NCBI RefSeq assembly: GCF_030295425.1 | Contig: NZ_AP027081.1 | Location: 3,641,001-3,705,000 of the forward strand | Source of the DNA: Mesoterricola sediminis | GTDB lineage: Bacteria; Acidobacteriota; Holophagae; Holophagales; Holophagaceae | Direction: 5' to 3' | DNA length: 64,000 nt | Part shown: one piece after another, positions 1 to 8,693 of the stretch | How positions within the stretch are numbered: position 1 is the stretch's first letter | Layout: each line of letters starts with the position of its first letter | Program-made: the position numbers and the translations under genes | The notes under the pieces: model-generated | Told to the model about the DNA's origin: nothing | Seen by the model: the letters and a program-made list of their open reading frames with translations, nothing else | Databases searched by the model: none

Positions 1-1
1 C

Positions 2-1042
2 GCCAACAGCGGCCCCAAGGCCCTCGCCGTGGCCGCCGCGGACCCAGCGCCCGACCTCATCCTGCTGGACATCATGATGCCCGGCATGGACGGCTACGAG
101 GTCTGCCGCGGCCTGAAGGCCGACCCCCGCACCCGCGACATCCCGGTGATCTTCCTGACGGCCATGACCGCGGAGGAGAGCGAGGAGAAGGGCCTCGCCC
201 TGGGCGCGGTCGACTACATCACCAAGCCCATCAGCCCCCCCATCGTCCTGGCCCGGGTGGAGGCCCATCTGCGCCTCAAGGAGAGCGCGGACTTCCTGCG
301 GGACAAGGCCGTCTTCCTGGAGTCCGAGGTGGCGCGGCGGACCCGGGACATCACCGCCATCCAGGACGTGACCATCCTGGCGATGGCCTCCCTGGCCGAG
401 ACCCGGGACACGGACACCGGGAACCACATCCGCCGCACCCAGGCCTACGTGAAGGCCCTGGCCGAGCACCTCGCCGGCAACCCCCGCTTCTCGGGGGAGC
501 TGGACCCCGGCCGCATCGCCATGCTCTTCAAGTCGGCCCCCCTGCACGACATCGGCAAGGTGGGCATCCCCGACCGCATCCTCCTCAAGCCCGGACGCTT
601 CACCCCCGAGGAGTTCGAGATCATGAAGACCCACGCCGCCCTGGGGCGGGAGGCCATCGAGCACGCCGAACGCGCCCTCGGCACCCCCGTGGAGTTCCTG
701 GCCCTGGCCAAGGAGATCGCCTACGCCCACCACGAGAAGTGGGACGGCACCGGCTACCCCGAGGGCCTGAGCGGGGACGACATCCCCGTCTCGGCCCGCC
801 TCATGGCCCTGGCCGACGTGTACGACGCCCTGATCAGCCGCCGGGTCTACAAGCAGGGCCTCCCCCACGCCGAAGCCGCCGGGATCATCCTCGCCGGGGC
901 CGGCAGCCACTTCGACCCCGACGTGGCAGCCGCCTTCGACGCCCTCCAGCCCGAATTCCAGGCCATCGCCGCCGCCTTCGCCGACGCCGACTCCGACATG
1001 GAGCGCAAGAAGGCCTATCTCGACCTCTCGTCAGGAACCTAG
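2..1042 (+). CDS. Response regulator with HD-GYP phosphodiesterase domain (5' partial)
   Basis: The reading frame is open from the first bases, so the true start lies upstream of the window. The visible part begins inside a CheY-like receiver domain, with the phosphoacceptor context LLDIMMPGMDGYE, then the conserved T and K positions (FLTAM, ITKPI). A short linker follows, then a complete HD-GYP domain with HDIGKVGIPD and HHEKWDGTGYP, the metal-binding signature. HD-GYP proteins hydrolyse the second messenger c-di-GMP in the cytosol, so this is probably a two-component output that lowers c-di-GMP on phosphorylation. The stop codon overlaps the stop of the convergent ThrE-type exporter gene in the shared bases CTAG. 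The partner kinase is not in the window. Confidence 0.93.
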   Translation, partial: ANSGPKALAVAAADPAPDLILLDIMMPGMDGYEVCRGLKADPRTRDIPVIFLTAMTAEESEEKGLALGAVDYITKPISPPIVLARVEAHLRLKESADFLRDKAVFLESEVARRTRDITAIQDVTILAMASLAETRDTDTGNHIRRTQAYVKALAEHLAGNPRFSGELDPGRIAMLFKSAPLHDIGKVGIPDRILLKPGRFTPEEFEIMKTHAALGREAIEHAERALGTPVEFLALAKEIAYAHHEKWDGTGYPEGLSGDDIPVSARLMALADVYDALISRRVYKQGLPHAEAAGIILAGAGSHFDPDVAAAFDALQPEFQAIAAAFADADSDMERKKAYLDLSSGT

Positions 1043-2250
1043 AATCGGCGCCTCGGGACGAGGACGTTGGCCAGGAGGAGGCCCAGCATCAGGGCCACCG
1101 CCACGAAGATCGACTGGAATCCCGCCTGGAGGCCCTCCAGGGTCTGCTTGTGCAGCATGAGCAGGAAGCTCCGGAAGCCGAGGCTGCCGGGGAGGATGAG
1201 CATGAGGGATGGCAGCAGGAGGACGGCCCCTGGGCGCCGGGTGAGCTTGGCGTAGTGGTTGCAGGCGGCCCCCAGGGCCAGGGCGGCCGCGCCGGCCCCC
1301 ACCTCGGGGCCCAGGAGGGCGGCGCCCGCCTTGGCGGCGGCGTAGGCCAGGAGGCTCGCCAGGAAGGTCCAGGGATAGTCGCGGCGGGCGCCCCGGAAGA
1401 CCATGAGGAAGCCGAGGGAGGCGAGGGCGATGGCGGGCAGGACGGCCCAGGCCGGCAGGGGCGCCGGATCCGGCGGCGTCCCCCGCAGCCAGCCGCCGCC
1501 GATGCGCTGGCCGAGGGCCACGCCCGAAGCCATCAGGAGGAGGACGAAGCCCGTCCCCATCAGCCGGGAGGTGCCCGCGACCAGGTTCCCCGTGCCCAGT
1601 TCCTGCATGGAGACCAGGAGGCCCAGGCCGGGCACCAGCACGATGAAGCCGCTGAGGATGAGCACCGGATTCGACACGGCGGGGAAGAGGGCCCCCAGGG
1701 CCAGCCCGCCCAGGCTGCTGATGAGGCCCCCGGCGAGGGGCAGCAGGCTGATCTGGGTGCGGTGGCGGTCCAGCACCTGGGCGGCGATGCCCACCAGCAG
1801 GCCGATGACGGCGCTGAGGAGGGCTTCCCGCCAGCCGCCCCCGAACACCACGGCCATGCCCAGGGCCGACAGCGCGTAGGCGCCGGCCATGCGCCCCGGC
1901 CCGTGGCGGGGGGGCCGCGCGGTGAGGGCCTCCAGCTCCCGCAGGGCGGCCTCGGCCCCGATGCGGTCCGCCAGGACGCGGTCCACGAGGTCGCCCGTCT
2001 CGGCCAGCCGCTCCAGATCCGCCCCGTAGGCCGCCGTGCGGATGAGGTCCGTGCGCGCCGGGGCCCCGTCCCGGCCAAAGGTGGTCAGGAGGCCGGTCGG
2101 CGTGGCGTACACCGCCCCCTCCAGGCCCAGGTGCCGGGCGACCCGGCCCAGGGCCTCCTCCACCGTCTGGGCGCTCTCCCCGAAGGCCTGCAGGGTCTGC
2201 CCGAGGCGGAGGGTGAAGGCCAGTTCTGGGGAAGGGGCGGGCTGGGTCAT
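1039..2250 (-). CDS. Threonine/serine exporter family membrane protein (ThrE-like)
   Basis: About 403 residues. A soluble N-terminal domain of roughly 120 residues (ThrE N-terminal type, formerly DUF1212) is followed by about ten hydrophobic segments forming the two membrane halves. The arrangement matches ThrE of Corynebacterium, an inner-membrane proton-motive-force driven exporter of threonine and serine, in the version where both halves are one chain. I placed the start at the ATG giving MTQPAPSPELAF; an in-frame GTG eight codons upstream is possible, and neither has a strong ribosome binding site. It is convergent with the HD-GYP gene and divergent from the CCG-domain gene. Substrate assignment is by family only. 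Confidence 0.8.
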   Translation of the reverse strand: MTQPAPSPELAFTLRLGQTLQAFGESAQTVEEALGRVARHLGLEGAVYATPTGLLTTFGRDGAPARTDLIRTAAYGADLERLAETGDLVDRVLADRIGAEAALRELEALTARPPRHGPGRMAGAYALSALGMAVVFGGGWREALLSAVIGLLVGIAAQVLDRHRTQISLLPLAGGLISSLGGLALGALFPAVSNPVLILSGFIVLVPGLGLLVSMQELGTGNLVAGTSRLMGTGFVLLLMASGVALGQRIGGGWLRGTPPDPAPLPAWAVLPAIALASLGFLMVFRGARRDYPWTFLASLLAYAAAKAGAALLGPEVGAGAAALALGAACNHYAKLTRRPGAVLLLPSLMLILPGSLGFRSFLLMLHKQTLEGLQAGFQSIFVAVALMLGLLLANVLVPRRRF

Positions 2251-2324
2251 GGCGGGACTCGAAGAGGGTAACACCCCGCAAGAATCGGGTCGCCACGGGA
2301 GCGGGCCGGCCCGAAGATGAATCC

Positions 2325-2990
2325 ATGCTGAGATCCGATGCCCCCCACGTCTTCGCGCCCGGCTGCGCTCTCCTCCTTCACAAGCCCCACCTGGCAGCCC
2401 GCATCGGCGCCTTCCTGGGCCGCCCGGACCCGATGCCCGAGCACCTGACCTGCTGCCACCACACCCCGGACCTGGCCCCCGGCACCGTGGTCATCAACGT
2501 CTGTCCGGGTTGCGACCGGCGCTACCGGCAGGACTACCCGGGCATCCGCACCGTGTCCCTGTGGGAGGTCCTGGCCGAGTCCCTGGACTTCCCCTTCCCC
2601 GACTATGGGGGCCGCGCCATGGCCATCCAGGACGCCTGCCCCACCCGCACGGAGGACCGGGTCCACGCCGCCGTGCGGACCCTCCTCTCCCGCATGAACA
2701 TCCGGGTGGTGGAGCCGGACCAGACGCGCACCCGGTCCGTGTGCTGCGGGGACAGCGCCTACGGCGCCCTGCCCGTGGACCAGGTGAAGGCCCAGATGAC
2801 CCGCCGTGCCGCCTCCATGCCCTGCCCCGAAGTCGTGGTGTACTGCGTCTCCTGCGTCAAATCCATGCACCTGGGCGGCCGGAGGCCCCGCCACCTGGTG
2901 GATCTGCTCTTCGGCGAACCGACCCCCGTGGGCACCTGCGACCCCGACGCCTGGCACGCGGAGGTCCAGGCCTTCATCGACAGCCACTGA
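2325..2990 (+). CDS. CCG-domain (Fe-S)-binding protein, HdrB/GlpC-like
   Basis: 221 residues with two cysteine clusters of the CCG type (CX(n)CCX(n)CXXC): CC followed by CPGC in the first half, CCG followed by CVSC in the second. This repeat occurs in heterodisulfide reductase subunit B, GlpC and LutA, where it binds an iron-sulfur cluster or mediates electron transfer to disulfides or quinones. The protein here carries only the CCG module, with no ferredoxin domain and no flavin partner beside it, so its redox partner is unknown. The next gene starts only 9 bases after its stop, so the two may be cotranscribed although the functional link is unclear. Confidence 0.75.
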   Translation: MLRSDAPHVFAPGCALLLHKPHLAARIGAFLGRPDPMPEHLTCCHHTPDLAPGTVVINVCPGCDRRYRQDYPGIRTVSLWEVLAESLDFPFPDYGGRAMAIQDACPTRTEDRVHAAVRTLLSRMNIRVVEPDQTRTRSVCCGDSAYGALPVDQVKAQMTRRAASMPCPEVVVYCVSCVKSMHLGGRRPRHLVDLLFGEPTPVGTCDPDAWHAEVQAFIDSH

Positions 2991-2999
2991 GAGGCTCCC

Positions 3000-3839
3000 A
3001 TGTCCGACAGCGACTACAGCCGGGTGGCCCGGGTCATCCGGCACCTGGAAGAGCAGGCGGAAGACCAGCCCGATCTCGCCCGTCTGGCCAGCCTCGTGGG
3101 TCTGAGCCCCTTCCATGTGCAACGCATGTTCCACCGCTGGGCCGGCATCACCCCCAAGGCCTTCCTCCAGTGCCTGACCCTGGCCCGCGCCAAGGCGCAG
3201 TTGGCGGAGGCCCGGAGCCTCCTGGAGGCCAGCCAGGCCGTTGGCCTTTCGGGCACCGGCCGGCTCCATGACCTCTTCCTCAGCCTCGAGGCCATGACCC
3301 CCGGCGACTACAAGCGGGGCGGCGCTGGCCTGGTCCTGCGCTGGGGCCTCCACCCCACCCCCTTCGGCCCGGCCCTCTTCACGGCCACTCCCCGGGGTCT
3401 CTGCGGCCTCGCCTTCGTGGACGGGGACCCGGGACCCGCCCTCGCGGAGGTCCAGGCCGCCTGGCCCGGGGCCGTCCTCCGGGAGGACCCGGCCGCCACC
3501 GCCCCCCTGGCCCGGGAGGTGGATGCCCGGATGTCCGGCGGAACCCCCGGCCCCCTCGCCCTGGTCCTGAAGGGTTCCCCCTTCCAGGTCCAGGTGTGGA
3601 AGGCCCTGCTCCGCATCCCCGAAGGGCGGCTGGCCTCGTACCAGGTGCTCGCGGACCTGGCCGGCCACCCAGGGGCCGCCCGAGCTGCCGGCGGCGCCCT
3701 GGCCGCCAATCCCATCGCCTACCTCATCCCCTGCCACCGGGTCATCCGCAGCACCGGCGCCGTGGGCGACTACCACTGGGGTTCCGAGCGCAAGCGCCTC
3801 CTCCTGGCCGTGGAAGGCGCCCGGGCCCTCGCCGGGTGA
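3000..3839 (+). CDS. AraC-type HTH / methylated-DNA-protein cysteine methyltransferase fusion (Ada-like)
   Basis: 279 residues. Residues about 5-100 form an AraC/XylS helix-turn-helix domain (SPFHVQRMFHRWAG; the second helix region ends TPGDYKRGG). Residues about 185-275 are an O6-alkylguanine-DNA alkyltransferase domain with the active-site motif PCHRVI and the preceding asparagine-containing segment. This is E. coli Ada without the N-terminal zinc domain that senses methylphosphotriesters. The protein repairs O6-methylguanine by suicidal alkyl transfer to its cysteine; whether it still acts as a transcription activator is uncertain. It may form an operon with the CCG-domain gene 9 bases upstream. 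Confidence 0.9.
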   Translation: MSDSDYSRVARVIRHLEEQAEDQPDLARLASLVGLSPFHVQRMFHRWAGITPKAFLQCLTLARAKAQLAEARSLLEASQAVGLSGTGRLHDLFLSLEAMTPGDYKRGGAGLVLRWGLHPTPFGPALFTATPRGLCGLAFVDGDPGPALAEVQAAWPGAVLREDPAATAPLAREVDARMSGGTPGPLALVLKGSPFQVQVWKALLRIPEGRLASYQVLADLAGHPGAARAAGGALAANPIAYLIPCHRVIRSTGAVGDYHWGSERKRLLLAVEGARALAG

Positions 3840-3890
3840 CCCACCCCTCCGCCCCGGGACCGGAGCGTTGAAATTCCCCCTTCCCAAATC

Positions 3891-3918
3891 AGAATTCAAA
3901 TTCTAGAATTGGAATTCT
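3891..3918. promoter_or_regulatory. 28-bp near-perfect palindrome, likely TetR operator
   Basis: The 28 bases read almost identically on both strands, with one mismatched pair, and are centred on CTAG at 3903-3906; the arms begin AGAATTC. The site ends 15 bases before the tetR start codon, where a dimeric TetR regulator would bind to repress its own operon. It is strikingly AT-rich in GC-rich DNA. Binding is inferred from position and symmetry. Confidence 0.7.
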
Positions 3919-3933
3919 GAAGGTGGGTGAGTC

Positions 3934-4545
3934 ATGCGCATCTCCCGGAAAGACCTGGAACGCCAGCAGCGGAGGACCCTCCTCCTGGACGCGGCAGCCC
4001 GAGTGTTCGGACGCAAACCCTTCGACGAAGCGACCATGCAGGAGGTCGCCACCGAGGCCGAGATCGGCATGCAGGGGCTGTACGAGCACTTCCCGTCCAA
4101 GCAGGACCTGTACGAGCAACTCATGGAACGCCGGGCGGACATGTTCCGGCACCTGGCCGAGGAGGCGCTGGCGGGCCTCACCGAGCCCCTGGACCAGCTG
4201 TGGGCCCTGGCCCACGTCTACGCGCGCCAGTTCCGGGAGCAGCCCATGCTCCTGCCCATGTTCATCCGGGACCGGGTGAACCACGACTGGGGGGTCCAGT
4301 CCCGCTTCGGGGAGCGCCTCCAGGGCATCTACCAGGACGAGATCCGGCGCCTGAGGAACATCCTCCAGGCCGCCATCGACCGCGGCGCCGTGCGCCCCCT
4401 GGATCCCGGATTCCTGGCCCAGCTCTGCATGGCGGGCCTCGAGGCCTCCATGAACTTCAGCCACCACCATCCCGAGGAAGAGGTGACCACATGCGTAACC
4501 CGAGCCATGGACAGCCTGCTCTGCGGCGTGGGAGCCCGGCCGTGA
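3934..4545 (+). CDS. TetR/AcrR family transcriptional regulator
   Basis: 203 residues. The N-terminal 60 residues carry the TetR helix-turn-helix (AARVFGRKPFDEATMQEVA, then GLYEHFPSKQDLY). The C-terminal ligand-binding domain is divergent, as usual. The ATG is preceded by GGTGGGTGA as ribosome binding site. It is the first gene of a four-gene efflux operon; its stop TGA overlaps the GTG start of the tolC-type gene in the bases GTGA, implying translational coupling. A palindromic operator lies just upstream. It probably represses the operon until a toxic compound exported by the pump binds it. Confidence 0.92.
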   Translation: MRISRKDLERQQRRTLLLDAAARVFGRKPFDEATMQEVATEAEIGMQGLYEHFPSKQDLYEQLMERRADMFRHLAEEALAGLTEPLDQLWALAHVYARQFREQPMLLPMFIRDRVNHDWGVQSRFGERLQGIYQDEIRRLRNILQAAIDRGAVRPLDPGFLAQLCMAGLEASMNFSHHHPEEEVTTCVTRAMDSLLCGVGARP

Positions 4546-5879
4546 GGGCCCTCCTCACCGGCGCCGCGCTGCTCCTGGCCGCGGCCCAGCTCCCCGCCGC
4601 CCCCCTCACCCTGCCGGAGGCCCTGCGCACCGCGGCCCGGAACAGCCTCAAGGCCGAGACGGCCCGGGTGGAGCGGGCCAAGGCCCTGGAGGAGACCGCG
4701 CAGGTCAAGAGCCTCTACCTCCCCGAGGTCGAGCTGGACGGCGGGCACCTCAACCTCCAGCACCAGCCCAAGCTCATGGGCGAGCCCCTCACCATCGCGG
4801 GCATGCACGTGGGCCCCCTGGTGAGTCCCCTGGCCGACACCTCCTCCTGGCGCTGGAAGCTCTCGGTCAACTACCTGGTCTACGACTTCGGCAAGCGCGG
4901 CCGCGCCCTGGACGCGGTCCGGAGCAAGGAGGCCGCCATCGGCGCCCGCGAGGACGGCGAGGTCCGCCGGACCCAGGCGGAGGTCGCCTCCCGCTACGTG
5001 GGCCTCCTGCACCTCAAGGCCCAGCGCCGGGTGCTCGCCCAGCGGCGGAAGGCCATCGAGGACCACCTGAAGATCGTGAAGGACCTGTACCAGCAGGGCG
5101 TGGTGGCCCGCAACGACCTCCTGCGCACGGAGGTGGCCCTGCGCACCGTGGGCGACGCCGAGCGCGCCCTCGACAGCGCCGAGTCCGGCGCCCGCGAGGC
5201 CCTCAACGTGGCCATGGGGCTCGATCCCGCCGCCGCGCTGGAACTCCCCGACGACCTCGCCGCGCCGCCGGCGGTGCCCTGGACCGAGACCGAGGCCCGG
5301 GCCCGCGCCGAGGCCGCCAACGAGGGCGTGAAGGCCCTCCAGGCCAAGGTGAAGGCCCTGGACAGCCAGGTCGCCCTGAAGCGCGGCGACTACACGCCCA
5401 ATATCGTCGCCTCCGCCTTCCATTCGTACGAGCAGAACACCTGGACCCCCAACCCCAACCAGAACGGGCTCTACCTGGGGGTTTCCTGGAAACTCTTCGA
5501 CGGCGCCCGGGCCTCGCGGGTCCGCGCCGCGGCCAGCGAGGCCGAGCTGGGCCGGCGGCAGCTCCGGGAGGCCGGTCACCAGGCCGGCAATGCCGCGGCC
5601 GCCGCCTGGCGCGAGTACCAGGTGGCCCTCCAGGAGGCCCGCACCTCCGAGGCCAACGTGGCGGCCTCCGAGGAGAACTTCCGCATCCTCGAGGACCAGT
5701 ACCGGGAGGGCCTGGCCCCGAGCTCGGACGCCCTCGACGCGGAGGCCCTGCTCGCCGACAGCCGCTTCGCCCTCGCCGCCCGCCGCTACCGCGCCTACGC
5801 CCAGCAGGCCGCCCTGCTCGCCGTGATCGGCGAGGACCTGCCCGCCTTCTACGAACGTTCGACCGTCAAGGAGCCGTGA
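4542..5879 (+). CDS. TolC-family outer membrane efflux protein
   Basis: About 445 residues from the GTG that overlaps the tetR stop. It starts with a clear signal peptide (RALLTGAALLLAAAQLPAA, cleavage after AA), followed by two repeated outer-membrane-efflux halves rich in long helices. An in-frame ATG at 4491 is possible but would overlap tetR by 55 bases and place extra residues before the signal peptide. It should form the trimeric outer-membrane channel and periplasmic tunnel of the tripartite pump with the EmrA- and EmrB-like proteins encoded directly downstream (1-base and 7-base gaps). Confidence 0.9.
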   Translation: MRALLTGAALLLAAAQLPAAPLTLPEALRTAARNSLKAETARVERAKALEETAQVKSLYLPEVELDGGHLNLQHQPKLMGEPLTIAGMHVGPLVSPLADTSSWRWKLSVNYLVYDFGKRGRALDAVRSKEAAIGAREDGEVRRTQAEVASRYVGLLHLKAQRRVLAQRRKAIEDHLKIVKDLYQQGVVARNDLLRTEVALRTVGDAERALDSAESGAREALNVAMGLDPAAALELPDDLAAPPAVPWTETEARARAEAANEGVKALQAKVKALDSQVALKRGDYTPNIVASAFHSYEQNTWTPNPNQNGLYLGVSWKLFDGARASRVRAAASEAELGRRQLREAGHQAGNAAAAAWREYQVALQEARTSEANVAASEENFRILEDQYREGLAPSSDALDAEALLADSRFALAARRYRAYAQQAALLAVIGEDLPAFYERSTVKEP

Positions 5880-5880
5880 C

Positions 5881-6873
5881 ATGCTTTCGAAGAAGTGGAT
5901 CTCACTCGCCGCCATCCTCGCCGTCGCCGCCGCCGGGACCGCCTGGGGCGTGGCCCGGTGGCGCCACGGCCAGGTCTTCATCGGGACCGACAACGCCTAC
6001 GTCAAGGGGCACGTCACCTCCGTGGCCTCCCGCATCCCGGGGCCCCTGCTCACGGTGGAGGTGACCGACAACCAGTTCGTGCGGGCCGGCCAGGTCCTGG
6101 CCACCGTCGATCCCCGCGATTTCGACGCCAACGCCGCCCGGGCCGAGGCCTCCCTGCAGGAGGCGAGCTCCTCCGTGACCCTCGACCAGGCCCGCGTGGC
6201 CCAGGCCCAGGCCCAGGTCGAGGCCGCGCTCAGCCAGAAGAAGCTGGCGGAGACCGAACTCGCCCGGTTCAAGGCCCTCTACGAGCGCCAGTCCATCGCC
6301 AAGCAGAAGTTCGACCACGTCCAGACCCAGGCGGAGGTCGCCGGCGCGCAGGTGGACGCCGCCCGCAAGCAGGTCGCCGCCGCCCAGGGCCTCCTGAGCG
6401 TCAGCCGCGGCAAGGTCGCCGGCGCCCAGGCCGCGCTGGCCGCCGCCAAGCTCCAGCGCTCCTACTGCACCATCGTCGCCCCCTGCGACGGCTACGTGAG
6501 CCGCAAGATGGGCGAGGCCGGCATGGTCGTCGCCCCCGGCCAGCCCATCTGCGCCATCGTCCCCCTGGGCCAGGAGGAGGTCTGGATCGAGGCCAACTTC
6601 AAGGAGACCCAGCTCCGCCGCGTCCGCCCCGGCCAGCCCGTGAAGCTCGTGGCCGACCTGGACGAGAAGGCGGTCTTCGGGGGCCGGGTGGAGAGCATCT
6701 CCGCCGGCACCGGCGCCGCGTTCTCCCTGCTCCCCGCCGAGAACGCCACCGGCAACTGGGTGAAGGTCGTCCAGCGCGTGCCCGTGCGCATCAAGCTCGA
6801 CCCGGGCGCGGATCCCGCGCACAGGCTGCGCCTGGGCCTCACCGTCAGCGCCGAGATCGACACCCGCGACTGA
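5881..6873 (+). CDS. HlyD/EmrA-type membrane fusion (periplasmic adaptor) protein
   Basis: 330 residues. One N-terminal membrane helix (residues about 7-25) is followed by the biotinyl-lipoyl-like half motif (DNAYVKGHVTSVASRIPG), a long alpha-hairpin coiled coil (about 75-190) rich in A, Q and K, the second lipoyl half (IVAPCDGYVSRKMGEAG) and a beta-barrel (WIEANFKETQLRRVRPGQPV). This is the EmrA/VceA layout that couples a 14-TM MFS transporter to TolC. The start codon is one base after the tolC-type stop, so translation is coupled. Confidence 0.93.
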   Translation: MLSKKWISLAAILAVAAAGTAWGVARWRHGQVFIGTDNAYVKGHVTSVASRIPGPLLTVEVTDNQFVRAGQVLATVDPRDFDANAARAEASLQEASSSVTLDQARVAQAQAQVEAALSQKKLAETELARFKALYERQSIAKQKFDHVQTQAEVAGAQVDAARKQVAAAQGLLSVSRGKVAGAQAALAAAKLQRSYCTIVAPCDGYVSRKMGEAGMVVAPGQPICAIVPLGQEEVWIEANFKETQLRRVRPGQPVKLVADLDEKAVFGGRVESISAGTGAAFSLLPAENATGNWVKVVQRVPVRIKLDPGADPAHRLRLGLTVSAEIDTRD

Positions 6874-6880
6874 GCCCCCC

Positions 6881-8458
6881 ATGAACGGCACCCTCTCCCT
6901 CGCCGCCAAGCACGGCCCGAGCTACAAGTGGCTGGTGGGCATCACGTGCATGCTCGGCACCTTCATGGAGGTGCTCGACACCTCCGTGGCCAACGTCGCG
7001 CTCCCCCACATCCAGGGGAACTTCGCGGCGGGCACCGACGAGATCACGTGGGTCATCACGAGCTACCTCGTGGCCAACGCCATCGTCCTGCCCATCACGG
7101 GGTGGCTGGCCAACCAGTTCGGCCGGAAGCGCTTCTACCTCGTCTGCCTGGCGGTCTTCACCCTGGCCTCCCTGGCCTCGGGCCTGGCCCCCACCCTCTG
7201 GTTCCTCATCCTCATGCGGGTGATCCAGGGCCTCGCGGGCGGCGCCATGGTCCCCATGTCCCAGGCCATCACCCTGGACGCCTTCCCCGAGGAGGAGAAG
7301 GGCTACGGCGCCGCCCTCTACGGCATGGGCGCCATCTGCGGCCCCATCGCCGGGCCCCTCCTGGGCGGCTGGCTCACCGACAACTGGTCCTGGCCGTGGA
7401 TCTTCTACATCAACATCCCGGCCGGCCTCATCGCCTTCTACATGGCCTACACCCTCATCGAGGACCCGCCCTACCTGGAGAAGCCCGAAGGCAGGGTGGA
7501 CTGGCAGAGCCTGGTCTTCATCGCCGTGGGCCTGGGCTGCCTCGAAGTCTTCCTCAACCGGGGCGACCGCTACGACTGGTTCGAGAGCACCTTCATCCAG
7601 GTCTTCGCGGGCACGGCCTTCCTGGGCCTCGCCCTCTTCATCTGGCGCTCCTTCACGGCCGAGAACCCCCTGGTGGACCTGCGGGTGTTCAAGCTCCGGG
7701 AATTCTCCAGCGGCATGATCCTGATCTTCCTGGCCAGCTTCGGGATGTACGGGGCCTTCGTGTGCCTGCCCCTGTTCGTGCAGACCCTCCTGAACTACAC
7801 CCCGACCTGGGCCGGCATCATCCTCGCGCCGGCCGGCGTCGCCTCCATCGTGGCCATGGGCCTCGCGGGGGCCAGCGCGGGCCGGGTGGACGTGCGCATC
7901 CTCGTCGGCACGGGCTTCGCGGCCCTCATCATCAGCATGTGGATGCTCACCCACCTGAGCCTGGGCGTGGGCATCTCCTGGATGATCATCGCCTGGATCT
8001 TCCAGGGCTTCGGCCTGGGCCTCGTCCTCGTCCCCCTCGCCACCGAGACCATCATCCGGGTGCCGCCCAAGCTCATCGGCGTCTCCTCGGGCATGTTCAA
8101 CCTCCTGCGCAACGAGGGCGGCAGCGTGGGCATCGCCATCTGCACCACGATCCTCACCCAGCGGGCCCAGTTCCACCACGCCCGCCTCGCGGAGTGGATC
8201 ACCCCCTACAATCCCGTGGCCCAGCACGGCCTCGTGGCCATGACCGCGGGCCTCTATCCCCGGGCGGGCATGGACCCGCTGACCACCGGCAAGCTCTCCG
8301 TGGGGCTCGTCGGGGGCGAGGTGACGCGCCAGGCCTTCGTGATGAGCTTCAACGACGTCTTCGCCTTCATCGTGCTGGTCTTCGTGGTGGCCGTGCCCTT
8401 CGTGCTGTTCTGCAAGAGCCCCGGCAAGCGCCAGGCCGGCGCCGTGATGGTGCACTAA
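6881..8458 (+). CDS. DHA2-family MFS drug exporter (EmrB/QacA type, 14 TM)
   Basis: 525 residues with about 14 hydrophobic segments. MFS signatures are visible: motif A (GWLANQFGRKRFY), motif D1 (LDTSVANVALPHI) and the antiporter motif C region (GAICGPIAGPLLGGWL). Inner-membrane proton/drug antiporter that would pass substrates through the adaptor and outer-membrane protein encoded upstream. It is the last gene of the tetR-tolC-emrA-emrB operon. The family exports lipophilic weak acids, uncouplers and some antibiotics; the actual substrate cannot be read from sequence. Confidence 0.93.
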   Translation: MNGTLSLAAKHGPSYKWLVGITCMLGTFMEVLDTSVANVALPHIQGNFAAGTDEITWVITSYLVANAIVLPITGWLANQFGRKRFYLVCLAVFTLASLASGLAPTLWFLILMRVIQGLAGGAMVPMSQAITLDAFPEEEKGYGAALYGMGAICGPIAGPLLGGWLTDNWSWPWIFYINIPAGLIAFYMAYTLIEDPPYLEKPEGRVDWQSLVFIAVGLGCLEVFLNRGDRYDWFESTFIQVFAGTAFLGLALFIWRSFTAENPLVDLRVFKLREFSSGMILIFLASFGMYGAFVCLPLFVQTLLNYTPTWAGIILAPAGVASIVAMGLAGASAGRVDVRILVGTGFAALIISMWMLTHLSLGVGISWMIIAWIFQGFGLGLVLVPLATETIIRVPPKLIGVSSGMFNLLRNEGGSVGIAICTTILTQRAQFHHARLAEWITPYNPVAQHGLVAMTAGLYPRAGMDPLTTGKLSVGLVGGEVTRQAFVMSFNDVFAFIVLVFVVAVPFVLFCKSPGKRQAGAVMVH

Positions 8459-8541
8459 GGCCGGCGTTATGGGTCCATCCGGAATTCGAAAACGGGGGCC
8501 GGTCCGTGGACCCGGGCCGGGGCGGGGGCGAGAATGGGGCC

Positions 8542-8613
8542 ATGACCGTCCTCCCCCCCGCCGCCGCCTCCGCCCGCCAGGGCCGGACGATCCGCATTCG
8601 CATTCCCGGGTGA
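8542..8613 (+). CDS. Putative ilvA leader peptide (23 aa, Ile-containing)
   Basis: A 23-codon frame beginning MTVLPPAAASAR and ending with a run of alternating arginine and isoleucine: Thr-Ile-Arg-Ile-Arg-Ile-Pro-Gly. It lies 80 bases before ilvA and is followed by a strong GC hairpin. Three isoleucine codons and a threonine codon near its end are what ribosome-mediated attenuation of an isoleucine pathway gene needs: a ribosome stalled at these codons when Ile-tRNA is short would favour the antiterminator pairing. The ribosome binding site (AGAATGGGG) is weak. The role is inferred from position, codon content and the hairpins; expression is not shown. Confidence 0.62.
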   Translation: MTVLPPAAASARQGRTIRIRIPG

Positions 8614-8622
8614 TCCGGACGG

Positions 8623-8670
8623 CCCGCCGCGGCCCCGATCACCGCCCCGACCCGCTCCGGCGGGTCGTTT
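8623..8670 (+). promoter_or_regulatory. Attenuator: competing antiterminator and terminator hairpins before ilvA
   Basis: Bases 8648-8655 and 8660-8667 form a perfect 8-bp GC stem with loop TCCG, followed by TTT: a short intrinsic-type terminator. Bases 8623-8629 (CCCGCCG), just past the leader peptide stop, can pair instead with 8658-8664 (CGGCGGG), which would break the terminator stem. Two mutually exclusive structures between an Ile-containing leader and ilvA are the signature of amino-acid attenuation. The U tract is short, so termination strength is uncertain. Confidence 0.6.
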
Positions 8671-8693
8671 CATGTCACCCCCAGGACCCGCCC

